This document shows positions 5,462-5,507 of a stretch of 5,507 nucleotides of DNA, piece by piece. Numbering within the stretch: the first letter of the stretch is position 1; each line of letters starts with the position of its first letter. The stretch spans positions 1-5,507 of the forward strand of contig CAJXRL010000184.1 in the NCBI GenBank assembly GCA_913059105.1. Reading direction: 5' to 3'. The position numbers and the translations under genes were made by a program. Under the pieces are notes generated by a model. It saw nothing but the letters and a program-made list of their open reading frames with translations, did no database searches and had not been told where the DNA came from. The stretch comes from an uncultured Flavobacteriales bacterium. GTDB taxonomy: Bacteria; Bacteroidota; Bacteroidia; Flavobacteriales_E; Vicingaceae.

Positions 5462-5507
5462 CTGTCTCTTATACACATCTGACGCTGCCGACGATCTACT
5501 CTGTGTA
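5462..5507. other. Untrimmed Nextera i5-side sequencing adapter (not genomic)
   Basis: Positions 5462-5480 (CTGTCTCTTATACACATCT) are the Tn5 mosaic end in reverse orientation, 5481-5494 (GACGCTGCCGACGA) are the Nextera read-1 tail, 5495-5502 (TCTACTCT) occupy the i5 index position and match, from memory, the reverse complement of index S504, and 5503-5507 (GTGTA) begin the P5 primer. Genomic sequence ends at 5461. Confidence 0.98.

Noticed and set aside
29..5480. 19-base Tn5 mosaic ends in inverted orientation at both ends, which could be read as a 5.4-kb Tn5-like transposon
   Set aside because: The mosaic ends are directly attached to Nextera tails and index sequences, and no transposase gene is present. 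They are library adapters.

Overview
The window is AT-rich DNA from a bacterium that looks like a member of the Bacteroidota, probably Flavobacteriales. Four things point there: transketolase is encoded as two separate subunit genes whose sequences have a flavobacterial feel; the two candidate promoters carry a TAnnTTTG -7 element; most starts lack a clear Shine-Dalgarno; and small tandem TRL-like lipoproteins are present. The phylum call is an inference from these features. Both ends (1-47 and 5462-5507) are not genomic. They are complete Nextera tagmentation adapters with index sequences, so the genomic insert is 48-5461.

Layout from left to right. A complete ychF (ribosome-associated ATPase) lies on the minus strand at 56-1153. 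A 234-base divergent intergenic region (1154-1387) holds one candidate -7 element for each direction and two inverted repeats sharing the octamer CATTGATT. On the plus strand follows a three-gene unit: the transketolase N-terminal subunit (1388-2230), an exported von Willebrand factor A (vWA) protein (2279-3652) and the transketolase C-terminal subunit (3655-4605). A strong bidirectional terminator hairpin (4626-4654) separates this unit from a convergent minus-strand array of at least three TRL-like small lipoproteins (4677-5048, 5069-5362 and a partial one at 5381-5461 cut by the window end).

How the genes fit together. The two transketolase halves should assemble into one thiamine-diphosphate enzyme of the non-oxidative pentose phosphate pathway. 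The unusual point is that a secreted vWA protein gene sits between them, 48 bases after the first half and 2 bases before the second, so its expression is probably tied to central sugar metabolism. The vWA protein has an intact metal-binding (MIDAS) motif, four vWA-domain cysteines and a C-terminal half built of about three modules of roughly 76 residues. The lipoprotein array looks like local gene duplication, and one copy has acquired a strongly basic tail. I see no mobile element, CRISPR array, tRNA or rRNA. Nothing here clearly amounts to a new defence or biosynthetic system; the vWA-in-transketolase arrangement and the lipoprotein array are the best candidates for a second look.
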